A stretch of DNA of 64,000 nucleotides from Halocynthiibacter sp. SDUM655004 (GCF_026015885.1 NZ_JAPDUG010000005.1:1-64000); one strand, 5' to 3'; counted from the stretch's first letter, positions 8,055 through 17,312 are shown. Notes: generated by a model not told the origin, from the sequence alone. Translations and numbers: made by a program.

Positions 8055-8819
8055 CTAGTAGTTGACCTGCTCGAAGCCGTAGTTGCCTTCATAATCCCGC
8101 CATTCCACGAAAACAGAGCGATGGAAAATTGACGGGCAGTTGCTTGGATAGTTCTCAAGCCCCGTGTGCGCTGCAGGAAGTGAGCGATAGTCGCTTGATC
8201 CGGTCCAGCGAAAATCGCCCTGTGTCCCATAGGTCCCGACGCGCATGGAGAATGATCTGTTGCAATCGTCGTCGCGCCCGCTTTCGCGCTGGCTTGCATA
8301 AGTGACGTTGTAGACCCGGATGGACCTCACAAAGTTGAACTCTTGCCCGCTAATGTCGATGTCAGCGCCGCCCCCGTCTTGAACAAGTTGCAATGCGTAG
8401 CCTTCTGGGAGAGGGGCCGCAGTCCCGCCGCTGCGTCGAACAACGGCGGGCTGTGGCTCAAGCGCGAAATCCGTGAGTGGTGCGCTTGGGTACGACTGCT
8501 GTGGTGCCACATCGTCCAACTCTAGGAGAATGTCGTAGATCCGGTCGGCAGTCAGGTTTCCAGGATCAACAGTGTAGGCCGCGCCCATCGGACAGCGCCA
8601 GATTTGCAACGGGGGTTCAACAGGCCAAGGTGTGATCCTGCGGATGAACTCGGCGCGGGCCCGAGCGCATGGGACAGATGCGGGCCAGCCTCCCGATAAG
8701 CATAACAAAATTGCGCAATCAATCTGATAGGTCTGGGCTTGCGCGCGTTCCGATGCCGCTGCGATGCCGACTACGGCGGTTGCCAGTGCCAGTGCGCTTG
8801 TGCGGAGAATGTTCTTCAT
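8055..8819 (-). CDS. Exported protein of unknown function, 254 aa
   Basis: A clear Sec signal peptide (positive MKNILR, hydrophobic ALALATAVVGIAA, cleavage near AQAQ) leads to a mature protein with several Cys (CAILLCL, PCARA, WRCPMG, DDDCNRS, SNCPS) likely paired in the periplasm. No catalytic motif is visible. Its own upstream region carries the best dyad of the AT-rich operator (site B), so it probably belongs with the conjugation functions although it lies 38 kb from virB. A surface or pilus-associated factor is possible. It is on the same strand as the hydrolase gene ending at 9024, with 204 bp between. Confidence 0.65.
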   Translation of the reverse strand: MKNILRTSALALATAVVGIAAASERAQAQTYQIDCAILLCLSGGWPASVPCARARAEFIRRITPWPVEPPLQIWRCPMGAAYTVDPGNLTADRIYDILLELDDVAPQQSYPSAPLTDFALEPQPAVVRRSGGTAAPLPEGYALQLVQDGGGADIDISGQEFNFVRSIRVYNVTYASQRESGRDDDCNRSFSMRVGTYGTQGDFRWTGSSDYRSLPAAHTGLENYPSNCPSIFHRSVFVEWRDYEGNYGFEQVNY

Positions 8820-8838
8820 GATGTTCCCCTTTCGAAGT

Positions 8839-8875
8839 AAGATATTATAACGTCGCGGAGCTGTTATAATATTGT
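8839..8875. promoter_or_regulatory. AT-rich dyad operator (site B)
   Basis: ATATTATAAC (8842-8851) and GTTATAATAT (8863-8872) form a perfect 10-bp inverted repeat with an 11-bp GC-rich spacer; extending to 13 bp per arm gives 11 of 13 matches. It lies 20-56 bases upstream of the 254-aa exported protein start, where an operator would be expected. The arms contain TATAAT, so overlap with a -10 element is likely. Confidence 0.65.
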
Positions 8876-9023
8876 TTAATCGAAAGAAGGGACTTAAATC
8901 AAGTGATTGTCGTGGGTCAGTTCGCGGCTAATGTGTCATTTCACCCTGTTCAGCAATGGACGCCAATGAACGTAGGCTTTTGCTTAGCGTAGGATGCCAC
9001 ACTCTCCCGCAATGGACCCTAGG

Positions 9024-10043
9024 TTACAAGCTGGGTCGCTTAAGTAACCGCTTCAAGCCCCATCCCGCCACAAGGATGTGGGGTGGTAGTGCCAAAGAAT
9101 AGTGACCACAATTTAGCTCCGATAAGCTCGGTTTGGCTCCAGCTTCTAGCAACTTCTCAATGAACGGCTTCGATATGTTTGGCAGTACAACCGTATCCCT
9201 CTTTGCCAAAACGACATGGAGGTCTAAGTCAGGCCGTGCCAATCTATCAACGTAGTTTTCCAAGTTGAGTGGGCCCCAAGCCGATCTGAGAGTAGGAAGA
9301 TCAATCTCTGGTTCAAGACTTTGGCGTATCTTTTGCGTAGCACGACCTGTCCAAACCATGTCCGCGAGACTACCCGCAGTCAAAAACAACGATGCCTTTT
9401 TTACAGATGGTTCGTGCGCTGCTACCAGTCCCGCAACCCATGATCCTAGGCTCATACCTAGAACCGAGACATCGCCATATCCTTCAGACTTTAACCAGCC
9501 TATCAATCTACGCCCATCAAGCACTGCCTGCCGCATAGACTGCATTGTTCGACCGAGGTTTGAACTAAGAATGTAGTCGGCATGATTTGAACCTGGGCGA
9601 CTGCGCTCAAAATGGTAAGGCATGGCAATCTCAACAACCGTGATGCCCCGTTTTGAGAAAAAGCTCGCGATCTGACGGTTACGCTTGCTTGCATTCCAGT
9701 GATGGAAAACCACTAGAGCATGATCGAATGATCCGCTTTCTGTCACTTTCGCCCAAACTAGGTTGTTTTCCTCGATTTCTGTAGAAATACTTGAGGGAAA
9801 TTTGATCCACCCATTGAATATTTCCAAACCGGAAATGCTTGAACTAGGATCATCAAAGAACGTGCTATCGTCTACGGCTTCTCCTGCAAGTTCACAAAAA
9901 TCGGCGAGGCTGGACGTTTCCCCTGCGCGCGGAAACGCAACCTTAGCGTCAAGTTCAAATTCGGCAATTTTCTTTACTTCATCGCCGCGCTGCGCCCGCT
10001 GTTCGTCCCAATTATCCAACCATTTATGATACAATCTGATCAC
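9024..10043 (-). CDS. Alpha/beta hydrolase (RcgR-like putative lactone hydrolase)
   Basis: A 339-aa alpha/beta hydrolase. The nucleophile elbow is GMSLGSW (Ser in GxSxG); the likely acid is the Asp of LAKRDTVV and the base is the His of NCGHYS near the C-terminus, so the triad is complete. The oxyanion region is VVFHHWNAS. Members paired with the membrane protein encoded upstream are annotated, as I recall, as RcgR family putative quorum lactone hydrolases; the substrate is not proven. The frame opens at GTG 10043, overlapping the upstream gene by 20 bases, which indicates translational coupling. The first 90 residues are a poorly assigned helical extension. Confidence 0.7.
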   Translation of the reverse strand: MIRLYHKWLDNWDEQRAQRGDEVKKIAEFELDAKVAFPRAGETSSLADFCELAGEAVDDSTFFDDPSSSISGLEIFNGWIKFPSSISTEIEENNLVWAKVTESGSFDHALVVFHHWNASKRNRQIASFFSKRGITVVEIAMPYHFERSRPGSNHADYILSSNLGRTMQSMRQAVLDGRRLIGWLKSEGYGDVSVLGMSLGSWVAGLVAAHEPSVKKASLFLTAGSLADMVWTGRATQKIRQSLEPEIDLPTLRSAWGPLNLENYVDRLARPDLDLHVVLAKRDTVVLPNISKPFIEKLLEAGAKPSLSELNCGHYSLALPPHILVAGWGLKRLLKRPSL

Positions 10044-11565
10044 CCTTCCGTCCGCCCGCTGTTCGTTTACCTAAATCGGGATCAAAGAGGCCATACACAG
10101 CGATCATAATTCCGAAAAACAGTAGGATCGAAAAGCCAGTAAAAGCCCCGATCATTAGATAGCTAATTGTTAAGAGAGAAATGATTGAAGTCATTTTCAC
10201 CCAGGCACGATGAAACGAGCTATCAAAACCGATTCTTATGGATCCATACAAAAATGGGATGCAGGATGCCAATGTAACCAACAGACTAGTGTAGTGTGTC
10301 GGCCGACTTAGTGTATTCTCAGGGTTTGTTACCTCTGATCCGCCCAACGCTGAAAGTATGTCGTCCACCAGCCAACGTGGAAAACTTGTTCCGCTCGATG
10401 TCAAATAGAAGCTTTGTAACTTCATGCATGTTGCGACCATGATCCCCAAAAGAGTGCAGCGGAATATCCCACGCATCACTCGCAAGCTCACATCATGAGT
10501 GTCCTTTTCTGAGGCATGTTCTGAGTGACGGGCAATGTCCCAGAGGTCGTAGGCCAGCGTATAGAGCAATATGAGCCCGACAAAGAAAAGATAGAAACAG
10601 AGACACATGTACAGGTAGGCCAACCCTGTGAATCCAAGAGCTTGCGGCACCGATATGACGTCTGGACGCACGAGCGCCAAAGTCCCCCAGTCTATAGCGT
10701 AATCGCCCCCTCCGCTGGTCAACGAGGTAAAGCGAACACCTATCCATTGAAAAAGACCCGCAAAGCCGACGCACATGACAAAAACAGACCAGTACGTTAA
10801 GGATGAGCCCTTAATCCTACGAGACCAATCAATCACACTTCTCTCTCGATCACCCTCCGGCAAAAACGTCAAACGTCCTTCATTTTTCCAGAAATGGATC
10901 AACTCAATAACGAATGCACAAAACAGCGGTAGTAAGACCATAAATAAGATCGTCCAATTTGGTGCCCAGATGAAACCGACTTGCTTCAAAGACGCACCTG
11001 TATCGCCATAGGTAACACTATGGATACCTAAGAAATACGACGATAGCCCAAGCGCTACAGCGCCCGCAAAGATGCAGGAGGGTAGGTCTAGTGGTGAACC
11101 AGAGAAAATCGCTTCGGAACGCCTTGCGAGACTAAAGCCTCGTATTTTTTCTGGAAGAACAATGGTTTTTGCGCTCTTTTCTTCCGGCGGATCGGTTGCC
11201 TGCTTTTTCTTCGCGGCTCTTCTTTGGCTTTTCAGTCGTTCTTTGGCTGCCGTAAGTTCAGCTTGCCAGAGACTAGTGGCTTCGGGATCGCGACACCCAA
11301 AAATCTGTGCAAGCCAACGTATGTTATCTGCACCTATACCATTGTCGTTTGCTTGGAACCAAAGTTGAACAGTGCGCAGGTCGATACCTTTGTTGTTGCC
11401 GCTAAGATCGCAAATGGCTTGGGTTAGCGTTTCAGGCGTCCACGGGCCATCTGGGAAGCCATGCAGGTCCAATGGCCGTCCTGCACCCTCCGCCGCAAGA
11501 CGAGCAAAAAGTCGCTTAAAGTTGTCCCGACTTCGCTGCGGTGCGACAAAATATTTCCCGTTCAT
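10024..11565 (-). CDS. Multi-pass membrane protein (RcgA-like putative transporter)
   Basis: The 513-aa product has an N-terminal cytoplasmic domain (about 1-125) with a DLRTVQLWFQ...NIRWLAQIFGC pattern that looks like a DNA-binding or multimerisation module, then a basic linker (RRAAKKK) and roughly eight hydrophobic segments from about 165 to the C-terminus. This layout matches the family I know as RcgA putative transporter of Rhodobacter and relatives. The ATG at 11565 is preferred; the frame extends to 11820 but would overlap the divergent 74-aa gene. It is cotranscribed with the hydrolase downstream. Together they may import, sense or degrade a small signal. What is transported is unknown. 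Confidence 0.65.
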   Translation of the reverse strand: MNGKYFVAPQRSRDNFKRLFARLAAEGAGRPLDLHGFPDGPWTPETLTQAICDLSGNNKGIDLRTVQLWFQANDNGIGADNIRWLAQIFGCRDPEATSLWQAELTAAKERLKSQRRAAKKKQATDPPEEKSAKTIVLPEKIRGFSLARRSEAIFSGSPLDLPSCIFAGAVALGLSSYFLGIHSVTYGDTGASLKQVGFIWAPNWTILFMVLLPLFCAFVIELIHFWKNEGRLTFLPEGDRERSVIDWSRRIKGSSLTYWSVFVMCVGFAGLFQWIGVRFTSLTSGGGDYAIDWGTLALVRPDVISVPQALGFTGLAYLYMCLCFYLFFVGLILLYTLAYDLWDIARHSEHASEKDTHDVSLRVMRGIFRCTLLGIMVATCMKLQSFYLTSSGTSFPRWLVDDILSALGGSEVTNPENTLSRPTHYTSLLVTLASCIPFLYGSIRIGFDSSFHRAWVKMTSIISLLTISYLMIGAFTGFSILLFFGIMIAVYGLFDPDLGKRTAGGRKGDQIVS

Positions 11566-11704
11566 ATTCAAAACGTTGCAACTCTTTTTTTCGTTCTCTT
11601 TCGTTATTTTGCATTCTTTATCGTGCGTCCGCGGAGATAGTAAGCACAACTGACGCGCGAACCTTATTCGGCGCTTTTCAGCCAAAATCTGCGGGGAACT
11701 TAAC

Positions 11705-11929
11705 GTGACAAATTCTGCTGACACAGCAACCACGACAAAACTAAAAGTAATGCCAAAAGTTTCGAAGACGACACGAAGCGAGTCTGAGGCGCGTAAAACC
11801 GCCGAACCGATCAAGTTCATTCTTGATCAGGAGACTCGGGACGTCGTTGGGTGGCTTTACAAATGGAACACCGGCGCACTCGTTCCGATGTGGAAAGATG
11901 GCAAGTGTGAGAATGTCATCTACGAATAA
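11705..11929 (+). CDS. Small conserved-looking hypothetical protein, 74 aa
   Basis: Starts at GTG 11705, with GGGGA eight bases upstream. The N-terminal 40 residues are Thr/Lys-rich and probably disordered. The C-terminal half (VVGWLYKWNTGALVPMWKDG) is compact and aromatic and resembles small hypothetical proteins I have seen in roseobacters. It is divergent from the RcgA-like gene with 139 bp between, so the two may share a control region. It is followed by a large double palindrome at 11968-12027. Confidence 0.5.
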   Translation: MTNSADTATTTKLKVMPKVSKTTRSESEARKTAEPIKFILDQETRDVVGWLYKWNTGALVPMWKDGKCENVIYE

Positions 11930-12568
11930 TCTTTACGAATGCAGAGCATCGAAAATGATAAACTAAGGTCAGTACTACTGACTTATTTAACATAACTGTT
12001 CTTATGCGATAAGTCAGTAGTGCTGACATATATTCCCCGTTGCAGAGATGTGAAGCACATCCCCATTTGATGGCAATCGGAGCAGCGCAGCCGTTCGCTG
12101 CGGCTCGCACGAACTGACACAACGCGGGACTTTTCCGCCGTTGCCCTTCCGGGTGTTTGCTGGCGCAGCATCTTCTCACAGGCGCTGCAGACACATCGCT
12201 GCGTTGCTGCCGATGTCGTCAAAGCAGACATTGAAAGTTACTCTGAGGGTTGGGATTCAATTCGCCCTTTTGCCGTGACCTGAATAGATCATCGCGGGGC
12301 GGTCACAGCGCCAAAGCAAAGAACCACGTCGATAGTGTTGCTCTGTTTGGATCACTGGATGTCATATGCTACCCTTGTCAAAGCCATTCTTTTCCAGAAT
12401 AGAAACGTTTGATTGCCACCTTTGGCGTTGTTTTGCAAACTTCCAAAGGCAAATCAATTAGTGGTGCTTACTTGATTGCGGTCAAAGCCAGTCAGTTTTT
12501 AATTGACACTCCAATCAATCTGAGAACACCCTGACTGCCTTCCAACTCAAGAAATATGCGGACAATTG
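11930..12568. other. Gene-poor stretch with a double palindrome
   Basis: No gene is firmly supported over ~640 bp. A minus-strand frame at 11983-12231 (82 codons) has two CxxC pairs (CSAC and CSDC) that could bind zinc, but its 3' end runs through the inverted repeat and it lacks a good ribosome binding site, so it may be a remnant. The inverted repeat at 11968-12027 is listed separately. The region 12232-12568 shows nothing further beyond the likely promoter of the lipid-kinase gene. Confidence 0.4.
11968..12027. repeat. Inverted repeat made of two palindromes
   Basis: Left arm 11968-11986 and right arm 12009-12027 are inverted copies matching at 18 of 19 bases, with a 22-bp spacer. Each arm is itself a palindrome: GTCAGTA-c-TACTGAC on the left (perfect) and GTCAG-tagtg-CTGAC on the right. 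There is no T-run, so a pair of operators for a dimeric regulator fits better than a terminator. Confidence 0.6.
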
Positions 12569-13462
12569 ATGAGCCAGAAAACCTTGCTTCTTCTAAACAG
12601 AAAATCCGCCGCCCGTCCGGACGTGCGCGAAGTCTTGAAGTCCATTCAAAAAGATCTGGATATCGAAGTTTGGGTGCCATGGTCGCGCAAGCAACTCCGC
12701 AAGATATTGCGCCGCGCGGTTAAGGGCGGAACGAAACGCGTGATCGCAGCTGGTGGTGATGGCACGTTAAACAAAGTCACAAATGCATTGCTTTCTTGTT
12801 CTGCTGGCGTCGAAGTCTCTCTGGGATTGGTGCCGCTCGGAACAGCCAATGATTTTGCGCGTGCTTATGGCGATTTTGGGCGAAAATTGGGCCATTCAAT
12901 CCGAATAGCCGCCACAGGAGAAGCTAGTCCCATTGATGTGGGCAGAATCAACGGCACGCATTTTGTGAATGTCGCCAGCGGCGGGTTCGGTGCCATGATA
13001 ACGGCGACAACGCCGCAAGAAGTAAAACGCAGATTGGGAGGCTTGGCCTATACGCTTTCGGGTCTGGTGCGGATCTCCGAATTGCAACCTGCACACGCGT
13101 CGATCAGCATTGATGGAAGGCCAGCTGTTCCAACGGCCGTCACCGCCTTGGTCATTGCGAACAGTCGCTATGCCGGTGGTGGATTTGATGTGGCTCCAGC
13201 GGCGTCTGTTTCAGACGGCTTGTTAGACCTTGGCCTGCTTTCGACAGAAAGCCTGCAAACCGTTTCAACCGGGTTTGCGGGATTTCTGGAGAGTAAGGAT
13301 CCCGCGTCGACAATCGTAAACAGGTCGCAGGTAAAATCCGCGGTTCTGAAAACCGAGAAGCCGTTCCATCTGAACCTCGACGGCGAGCCTATGGTTGAAA
13401 CAAAATTCGAAATAGATGTTTTGCCAGGACGCCTGTTGTTTGTTGCGCCTGCTCCAAATTAA
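12569..13462 (+). CDS. Diacylglycerol/lipid kinase family protein (YegS type)
   Basis: This kinase phosphorylates a lipid with ATP in the cytoplasm; YegS relatives act on phosphatidylglycerol or diacylglycerol. The signature AAGGDGTLN (GGDGT nucleotide-binding loop, about residues 61-69) and PLGTANDFA are both present, as is the C-terminal DGEP motif (NLDGEPM). Length, 297 aa, is typical. The ATG at 12569 is preceded by an in-frame TTG; ribosome binding is weak for both. It lies 5 bp before the YihY/BrkB gene, so the two form an operon that links lipid phosphorylation with an inner-membrane protein. Specificity between lipid substrates cannot be decided here. Confidence 0.88.
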   Translation: MSQKTLLLLNRKSAARPDVREVLKSIQKDLDIEVWVPWSRKQLRKILRRAVKGGTKRVIAAGGDGTLNKVTNALLSCSAGVEVSLGLVPLGTANDFARAYGDFGRKLGHSIRIAATGEASPIDVGRINGTHFVNVASGGFGAMITATTPQEVKRRLGGLAYTLSGLVRISELQPAHASISIDGRPAVPTAVTALVIANSRYAGGGFDVAPAASVSDGLLDLGLLSTESLQTVSTGFAGFLESKDPASTIVNRSQVKSAVLKTEKPFHLNLDGEPMVETKFEIDVLPGRLLFVAPAPN

Positions 13463-13467
13463 CGCAA

Positions 13468-14313
13468 ATGAGTTTTAGGCCCATTTTACAAGCCCTCTGG
13501 GCGGCCTTGGTGCGGTTTGACGGAAACCATGGCTGGAGCAAAAGCAGTCATATTGCCATGTCCATGATGCTGGCCTTGTTTCCCTTTACGGTATTTGCAT
13601 TGTCATTGACCCAAGCCGTGTCGTCCGAATTCTCAAGCTTGGATGTCGTCGAATTCATCTATGGAACTTGGCCGGATAGTATAGCGGAGCCCATCGTCAT
13701 AGAAGTGAAGGCTGTCTTGCGAGACAGCGGTGTTAAGGCAATGACCGTTGGGGGCCTTTTAGCCGTGTTTTTTGCCTCAAATGGCGTGGATGCAATCCGG
13801 CAAGCATTGACCGATGCCTATCGTGAAAATGATCCCCGGCCGCTTTGGAAGTCGCGAGTGCTATGTGTTGTGTTTGTCCTGTGCGGATCTGCAATTCTGA
13901 CAGTTGCCGCCCTTTTGACCTTTGCCGTCCCGCTGTTTTTTGACTTGTTGGAGACGAGTGATGAAACGCATACCGCGACATGGTACGGCCACGAAACCCT
14001 ACGGCTCGGGGTTTCATTTGTTTTGCTAATTTTTTCTGTGTTTGCGTGCCACCTTTGGTTGCCGGGCACCCATCACACCTTAAAACAGGTCACTCCTGGC
14101 GTGGTTTTTACGGTGGTTCTTTGGGTTGCCTCGGGGCGAATTTTCGCTCTCTACGTCACCAGCTTTTCTTCTTATAGCGTTACCTATGCTGGATTGGCCG
14201 GCGTCATGGCGGCCCTGGTGTTTCTATATCTGATGGCCACGATATTTGTTATCGGAGCGGAGGTTAATGGACGCCTCATTGCAATCGGTGGTGATGAGAT
14301 CGACGACGCGTAG
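13468..14313 (+). CDS. YihY/BrkB family inner-membrane protein
   Basis: A 281-aa integral membrane protein with about six hydrophobic segments. Family landmarks are the N-terminal HGWSKSSHIAMSMMLALFPF segment, the TVGGLLAVFFASNGVDAI stretch, the GTHHT...PG loop and the final GAEVNGRL. The family was once called ribonuclease BN in error and its function is unsettled; a transport or envelope role is usual inference. It follows the lipid kinase with a 5-bp gap. Just beyond its stop the convergent AraC-type gene ends, with 83 bp between. Confidence 0.85.
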   Translation: MSFRPILQALWAALVRFDGNHGWSKSSHIAMSMMLALFPFTVFALSLTQAVSSEFSSLDVVEFIYGTWPDSIAEPIVIEVKAVLRDSGVKAMTVGGLLAVFFASNGVDAIRQALTDAYRENDPRPLWKSRVLCVVFVLCGSAILTVAALLTFAVPLFFDLLETSDETHTATWYGHETLRLGVSFVLLIFSVFACHLWLPGTHHTLKQVTPGVVFTVVLWVASGRIFALYVTSFSSYSVTYAGLAGVMAALVFLYLMATIFVIGAEVNGRLIAIGGDEIDDA

Positions 14314-14396
14314 AAACCTTCGGAAGTATCCTGTCACCTAGAACCCGTGCGAAGTGATCGATAGCTGAAAAAAGCGAAGCCTTCTTATCCACTTGC

Positions 14397-15404
14397 CTAA
14401 TTGGCACTTTGCGGTTCCTGCATTTTTATGAATATGGATGGAGACATGCCCTCCCATCCAGAGAAAGCTTCGGAAAAACTCTGCCGATGGTCAAAACCAA
14501 GTGCTTCGGCGGTTTCCTCAATGCTTTTACCAGCCCTCAGAAGGCGCTTGGACGTTTGATGCCGCTCAGTCTGGACGATTTCCCGAAAAGAAGTCCCTTC
14601 AGACTTCAAGCGAAGTTGAAGCATCCTTTCATGGATCTGCAACGCCTGAGACGTGTTTACCAAACTCCATGGTGCAACCCCGAAAGAAGCACGAACGAGA
14701 CCGCCGACGAGGTCTTTCAAATTTGGTTTTTTTTCCACCAATAGTGATTTGTCAGCCAAGTAGCGCGATAAGATTTCAGCTTGTAGCCCATCTCTTCCGG
14801 ACATCCGCGATTTAAGCAATCTATCGTCGAAAGAAATATAGCCTTGTGAGGAGTTTCGAACCTGACCTATAGGCGCACTGTTTGGAAAATGAGACGGCGA
14901 TCCATTCGGGTAAGTTATCAGAATGTCAGGATCGTTCTGAAATCTAGAAAGACAGATCACATTGGCTAACAAACTCATCGTGTACTGAACATCATGAACA
15001 GCTTGTCTCGCGTCAAAAGGATTGAAATACCAAATGTGGCAACGTCCGTTGTAAACTCTTATCACCAATTCTGAGTCACTTTGATAGTACAACAGCGCAG
15101 ACCGTGCGATTTGCAAGGCATCCCACAAAGTTTCAGCAGAAATGATGGCACGGCCGAAAAAGCCCAAGTCTTCTACCTTCTGAGAATACCCAGCCCAGAC
15201 GAAGAAATCATTATTGTCCGCGAGACGTGTCAAACTCGTCATACCCTTTAAATAGGCCGAAACATCGACAATCTCTTCGGGATCCGTTGGGAGACCGAGA
15301 CTTTGAATCGTTGTTTGAAACTGTCGAGAGCCACTGGAAAGCAAAAGAGCAGGCCCGTGGAATGCGCCCGCTCGGATCTTAAAGTCTTCGATCGCAACAC
15401 TCAT
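14397..15404 (-). CDS. AraC family transcriptional regulator
   Basis: A 335-aa regulator with an N-terminal ligand-binding or dimerisation domain (about 1-220, of the type found in OruR/ArgR-like AraC members) and a C-terminal AraC double helix-turn-helix (about 230-330). The second helix-turn-helix contains SIEETAEALGFDHRQSFSEA and ends with the family GMSPS motif. The ATG at 15404 is favoured over an upstream TTG at 15413. It is divergent from the arylsulfatase gene with a 272-bp shared upstream region, so regulation of sulfatase expression is a reasonable guess. The effector is unknown. Confidence 0.85.
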   Translation of the reverse strand: MSVAIEDFKIRAGAFHGPALLLSSGSRQFQTTIQSLGLPTDPEEIVDVSAYLKGMTSLTRLADNNDFFVWAGYSQKVEDLGFFGRAIISAETLWDALQIARSALLYYQSDSELVIRVYNGRCHIWYFNPFDARQAVHDVQYTMSLLANVICLSRFQNDPDILITYPNGSPSHFPNSAPIGQVRNSSQGYISFDDRLLKSRMSGRDGLQAEILSRYLADKSLLVEKKPNLKDLVGGLVRASFGVAPWSLVNTSQALQIHERMLQLRLKSEGTSFREIVQTERHQTSKRLLRAGKSIEETAEALGFDHRQSFSEAFSGWEGMSPSIFIKMQEPQSAN

Positions 15405-15676
15405 GCGTCGCAATCACTCTTCGGAATCTGATGTGCGCCAATGTGTGCGCTTGTCCTTGTCATGGGCGGTCTCTTCGAAAAATTTTTAGCATTCACATGT
15501 CTAGCACACATTTTCTTTGGGAAAGATACAACAGAAATGTTCTTTTGATTCGTATTTGCCGACAAAGCCTCTGAAATCCCCAGTACGTTCGCAATGCGCC
15601 GCGGCGAATTGTTTCTGACCGCGTTGCCGCCAGCCGAGGGATCGGCGTGATAATTTTGAGAATTGCGGGAGAACAC

Positions 15677-17254
15677 ATGAAACACAAATTTAGCATAACA
15701 AGAACAGCGATGTTGGGTGCTATATCCGCCGCTGTCCTTTTGGTTGGTGCGCCAGTTTCGGCGCAAGACAAGCCAAACATCCTCGTGATTTGGGGGGACG
15801 ATATCGGGCAATCCAATATCTCTGCCTACACACGTGGTCTGATGGGCTATGAAACGCCCAACATTGACCGAGTGGCTGACGAAGGCATGATGTTTACCGA
15901 CTACTACGGCGAACAGTCCTGCACCGCTGGTCGGTCGTCCTATATTATGGGGCAATCTGTCTATCGGACAGGCTTGTCCAAGGTTGGCCTTCCTGGGGCG
16001 GATCTTGGCATGCAAGAAGAAGATCCAACGATTGCGGGCCTTCTGAAACCACTGGGGTACATGACCGGCCAGTTCGGCAAGAACCACTTGGGCGATCAGG
16101 ATCGGATGCTGCCTACCAACCACGGCTTTGACGAGTTTTTCGGAAATCTTTACCACCTGAACGCAGAAGAAGAGCCTGAAAACCGCGATTATCCCGGCGA
16201 TGCTGTGCTGGCTGATGGACAAACTTTCCGCGAAGCCTTTGGTCCACGAGGTGTGATCAAATCTTCGGCTGATGGAGCCATCGAAGATACGGGCCCTCTG
16301 ACCAAAAAACGGATGGAGACCGTCGACGATGAGACCGTTGCCGCCGCCATCGACTTTATCAAACGCGCCAACGAGCAAGGTAAACCTTTCTACGTTTGGT
16401 GGAATGGTACACGGATGCACTTTCGCACCCACGTAAAAGATTCTCTTACTGGCATCTCGGGACAAGACGAGTATGGCGATGGCATGGTCGAACACGACAT
16501 GCATGTGGGCCAACTCTTGGATGTGCTTGATGAACTCGGCATCGCAGATAACACTATCGTTCACTATTCCACGGACAATGGCCCCCACAAGAACACGTGG
16601 CCAGATGCGGGTTCCAACCCGTTCTACAGTGAAAAGAACACTAACTGGGAAGGTGGATGGCGTGTGCCCTCGCTCGTGCGTTGGCCTGGCAAAATCGAAC
16701 CTGACTCGGTTTCAAACGAAATCATGCACCACATGGACTGGTTGCCAACATTCTTGGCCGCTGCGGGCAATGAAACCATCAAGGAAGATCTGAAAGCGGG
16801 CGGGGTTCAAGCTCTTGGTCGTGAGTACAAGGTTCACTTGGATGGTTACAACTTCCTGCCTATTCTGACAGGCGAAACAAAAGAAGGCCCACGTCACGAG
16901 ATTTTCTATTTTGCGGATACCGGAGAGCTGACAGCTCTGCGTTATGACGATTGGAAATTGATTTTCCTTGAGCAAAAAGCGGTCTCGACATTGCGGGCAT
17001 GGATCGAGCCTTGGACTCCACTTCGGGTTCCTTTGATCACCAACCTGCGACGCGATCCCTATGAGCAGGCACATCTGACATCCAATACCTACTACGACTG
17101 GATGATTGACCGGATTTATTTCCTGGTGCCAGCGCAGAAGTATGTGGGGCAGTTCCTGGGGACATTCCAGGAATTCCCACCACGTCAGAAACCAGCCAGC
17201 TTTTCCATCGATCAGGTCATGGAGCTGATGGAGGCAAACAACGGGAGCAAGTAA
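15677..17254 (+). CDS. Exported arylsulfatase (formylglycine-dependent)
   Basis: A type I sulfatase hydrolysing sulfate esters, likely in the periplasm. A signal peptide (about 1-29, ending APVSAQ) precedes the metal site WGDD (Asp41/42) and the sulfatase signature SCTAGR, in which Cys82 fits CxAxR and would be oxidised to formylglycine. HFRTH and STDNGPHKN supply further active-site residues. Length, 525 aa, is normal. The ATG at 15677 follows GGGAGA. The maturase is not encoded nearby and must lie elsewhere. The gene is divergent from an AraC regulator and followed by a strong hairpin, so it is probably monocistronic. Confidence 0.9.
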   Translation: MKHKFSITRTAMLGAISAAVLLVGAPVSAQDKPNILVIWGDDIGQSNISAYTRGLMGYETPNIDRVADEGMMFTDYYGEQSCTAGRSSYIMGQSVYRTGLSKVGLPGADLGMQEEDPTIAGLLKPLGYMTGQFGKNHLGDQDRMLPTNHGFDEFFGNLYHLNAEEEPENRDYPGDAVLADGQTFREAFGPRGVIKSSADGAIEDTGPLTKKRMETVDDETVAAAIDFIKRANEQGKPFYVWWNGTRMHFRTHVKDSLTGISGQDEYGDGMVEHDMHVGQLLDVLDELGIADNTIVHYSTDNGPHKNTWPDAGSNPFYSEKNTNWEGGWRVPSLVRWPGKIEPDSVSNEIMHHMDWLPTFLAAAGNETIKEDLKAGGVQALGREYKVHLDGYNFLPILTGETKEGPRHEIFYFADTGELTALRYDDWKLIFLEQKAVSTLRAWIEPWTPLRVPLITNLRRDPYEQAHLTSNTYYDWMIDRIYFLVPAQKYVGQFLGTFQEFPPRQKPASFSIDQVMELMEANNGSK

Positions 17255-17278
17255 CCCCGAGTTTGCAGAACTCTTAGC

Positions 17279-17312
17279 CATGCGCCGCGACACGAAAATT
17301 TCGCGGCGCATG
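17279..17312 (+). terminator. Hairpin after arylsulfatase
   Basis: CATGCGCCGCGA (17279-17290) pairs perfectly over 12 bp with TCGCGGCGCATG (17301-17312), leaving a 10-base loop. It lies 25 bases after the sulfatase stop. There is no T-run, so termination efficiency is uncertain. Confidence 0.6.

Noticed and set aside
11916-12194. 92-codon minus-strand frame with several Cys
   Set aside because: It reads through the double palindrome and has no start signal; the overlapping 82-codon frame with two CxxC pairs is also too weak to call.
12646-12849. Possible LexA or SOS control near the lipid kinase and SRAP genes
   Set aside because: No GAAC-N7-GTTC box was found upstream of either gene by eye.
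15401-16588. 395-codon minus-strand frame
   Set aside because: It is opposite the arylsulfatase, which has a signal peptide and intact sulfatase signature; the frame has no domain.
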